A stretch of DNA of 5,234 nucleotides, taken from Ktedonobacter sp. (GTDB lineage: Bacteria; Chloroflexota; Ktedonobacteria; Ktedonobacterales; Ktedonobacteraceae). This document shows positions 4,190 through 5,234 of the stretch, one piece after another. How positions within the stretch are numbered: position 1 is the stretch's first letter; each line of letters starts with the position of its first letter. The position numbers and the translations under genes are program-made. The stretch lies in the NCBI GenBank assembly GCA_003450555.1, contig DMFQ01000284.1:1-5234 (forward strand), written 5' to 3'. The notes under the pieces were generated by a model. That model had not been told where the DNA came from and made no database searches. It worked only from the letters and a program-made list of their open reading frames with translations.

Positions 4190-4744
4190 ATGATAAAAGA
4201 CATTCTTTTCATCTTGTGGTTCTTTCTGCCCGCGGGTCTGGCAAATATGACCCCGATATTTGCTGCAAAGCTGCCACTTCTCAGGACGCTTAATTTTCCT
4301 TTGGATAGCTATATGACATTTCGGAATAAAAGGATATTTGGCAGTCACAAGACGGTACGAGGATTGCTCAGCGGCATGATCGTCGGGATTCTAACCGCTT
4401 CCCTCCAGGTTTTCCTCTATGCACATGTCTCGCTGATCAAAACCTTTGTCAGCATTAATTACACTGTGCTCAATCCAATTCTTTTCGGCTTGCTTTCTTC
4501 GGCAGGCGCTTTAACGGGAGACGCTTTAAGAAGTTTCTTTAAACGGCAGAGGGGAATGGCTCCGGGAAAAAGCTGGTTCCCCTTTGACCAGATTGACTAT
4601 GTCTTGGGAGGCGTCGTCTTTACAGCTTGCTATATTCAACTGACCTTGTGGCAGTATGTCCTGTTATTCATTGTCTGGTTTTTGCTGCATCCATTAGCAA
4701 CGCTCATCGGGTACTTGCTGAAGCTCAAGGATAGCCCCTTTTAA
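4190..4744 (+). CDS. carS: CarS-like integral membrane cytidylyltransferase (CDP-archaeol synthase family)
   Basis: A complete 184-residue multi-pass membrane protein of the CarS-like (former DUF46) family. In archaea CarS uses CTP to activate unsaturated archaetidic acid to its CDP form, the branch-point step of ether phospholipid synthesis; it is related to bacterial CdsA. Visible motifs are LPAGLANMTP (13-22), FRNKRIFGSHKTVRG (44-58), GALTGDALRSFFKR (106-119) and PGKSWFPFDQIDYVLGG (125-141). The family C-terminus HPLATLIGYLLKLKDSPF (167-184) is present, with Thr171 where Asn is commoner. About five hydrophobic helices are visible, and all signature residues look intact. The Shine-Dalgarno GGGAGG (4181-4186) is only 3 nt from the ATG, unusually close, but no alternative start fits. 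GC counted over 4201-4740 is 46%, against 57-61% in counted stretches of neighbouring genes, suggesting transfer. The lipid substrate in this bacterium is unknown; no GGGP or DGGGP synthase gene is in the window. Confidence 0.88.
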   Translation: MIKDILFILWFFLPAGLANMTPIFAAKLPLLRTLNFPLDSYMTFRNKRIFGSHKTVRGLLSGMIVGILTASLQVFLYAHVSLIKTFVSINYTVLNPILFGLLSSAGALTGDALRSFFKRQRGMAPGKSWFPFDQIDYVLGGVVFTACYIQLTLWQYVLLFIVWFLLHPLATLIGYLLKLKDSPF

Positions 4745-5112
4745 GATGAACTGCCTGTATGTGGCTGCATGTTGAGCGATAATGATTCTTCTTTTGTGAC
4801 GGCTTCGTGATAAAGAGGCTCAATCTGTGAGCACTGTGAGAAGTTTCTCTGCTATGCTTCCTATGTGAACGATCGAGATATGCGCTCCTTGGGACGGGGC
4901 TCTGCCGAAGAGAGTCCATCCATGTGCTGAAAAGGGTTGTCCACGTAGAACGAAAGGGGACTCAGCGATCATCGACGCAGAACGAGCGGGGAGGGCAAGA
5001 GCAAACTTTCTGCCGGTCAAGACCAGCTCCCTGAAGTAGAGCACGACTTGCTGACAGAAGTTGCAGAGCCAGCGCGAGATCTGGAGCATCCTAAGTCGAG
5101 AGCGCAGGAAAG
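4745..5112. other. Intergenic stretch with no recognised gene
   Basis: These 368 nt separate the carS-like gene from the zinc-ribbon gene. No clear terminator follows the carS-like stop. The minus strand is open over 4820-5134, but the translation shows no family resemblance, has no convincing start context, and overlaps the next gene's start. The plus strand is interrupted by stops. I see no strong hairpin or promoter. It could be eroded coding sequence or hold a small RNA that I cannot detect by eye. Confidence 0.5.
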
Positions 5113-5127
5113 ATGAGGAACATAACC

Positions 5128-5234
5128 ATGACAAAAGGTTGTTTGTATTGTGGTCTGCAGTTCCCTGCTACCGCAGAGTTTTGTCCCGAATGTGGAAGAC
5201 TACTAGAAGTAGCAGCCCGAGTCGAGCACGTAGG
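5128..5234 (+). CDS. Zinc-ribbon protein, N-terminal part (runs off the window)
   Basis: The first 35 codons of a gene that continues past the window. The translation starts MTKGCLYCGLQF and continues to FCPECGRLLEV. The pairs C5-x2-C8 and C19-x2-C22 form a classic zinc ribbon (CxxC-x10-CPEC), which usually binds one Zn(II). In bacteria such N-terminal ribbons sit on many unrelated proteins, often ahead of membrane, FHA, kinase-regulator or domain-of-unknown-function regions, so the overall function is open. Start choice: GAGGAA at 5115-5120 is 7 nt upstream of ATG 5128. An in-frame ATG at 5113 (MRNIT added), preceded by AGGA at 5106-5109, is an acceptable alternative. The frame is closed upstream by a TAA at 5092-5094, so nothing longer is possible. 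Confidence 0.8.
   Translation, partial: MTKGCLYCGLQFPATAEFCPECGRLLEVAARVEHV

Noticed and set aside
4085..4348. 87-codon minus-strand ORF overlapping the carS-like start
   Set aside because: It is antisense to conserved CarS motifs, rich in Lys/Pro/Ser without pattern, and has no family resemblance.
264..4744. One coordinated system linking the two-component pair, Hsp20 and the CarS-like enzyme
   Set aside because: The genes are on different strands, separated by hairpins, broken genes and long gaps, with clearly different base composition. Nothing in the sequence ties them into one operon or pathway.
4820..5134. 104-codon minus-strand ORF before the zinc-ribbon gene
   Set aside because: It has no recognised motif and its start lies inside the zinc-ribbon gene's start region. 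It is kept only as a remark in the intergenic entry.

Overview
The window looks like accessory chromosome from a large-genome, moderately GC-rich bacterium. The response regulator and the C-terminal piece of the histidine kinase closely resemble, from memory, those of Ktedonobacteria (Chloroflexota); examples are the kinase string DTRLTREINGLGLGL and the regulator string VTARGQDQDKVRGLDLGADD. No rRNA, marker gene or database comparison is available, so this taxonomic guess is an inference.

Layout. (1) 1-986: the 3' end of a sensor histidine kinase, then a complete OmpR/PhoB-type response regulator 24 nt downstream, forming a two-component operon on the + strand. (2) 999-1259: a decayed multicopper oxidase. 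Only its C-terminal copper-binding tail is readable, behind an in-frame stop. Two hairpins follow. (3) 1379-2027: a candidate promoter and two very small membrane-protein genes. The first (1471-1651) appears frameshifted close to its start; the second (1667-1975) is intact, and its Shine-Dalgarno begins at the stop codon of the first. A hairpin follows. (4) 2040-2867: a patchwork of three broken genes. These are a minus-strand SRPBCC-fold protein cut to about 80 native residues, an internal fragment of a plus-strand membrane protein, and a 38-codon membrane-protein N-terminus followed by a short hydrophobic tail in another frame. (5) 2868-3547: a strong hairpin, a nest of palindromes, and an intact minus-strand Hsp20 small heat-shock gene. 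(6) 3548-4189: a long intergenic region between the divergent hsp20 and carS-like genes, rich in GTCAC/GTGAC motifs, three of them spaced by about two and one helical turns. (7) 4190-4744: an intact CarS-like (CDP-archaeol synthase family) integral membrane enzyme gene with clearly lower GC than its neighbours. (8) 4745-5112: no recognisable gene. (9) 5113/5128 to the end: the start of a zinc-ribbon protein that runs off the window.

The genes do not form one pathway. The two-component pair is a functional unit, and the two small membrane ORFs look like a translationally coupled pair. hsp20 and the carS-like gene are independent divergent units. The middle of the window is gene decay and rearrangement with no visible transposase. 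The observations most worth following are the CarS-like gene of atypical composition, the frameshifted small membrane gene, and the structured or repeated noncoding DNA on both sides of hsp20.
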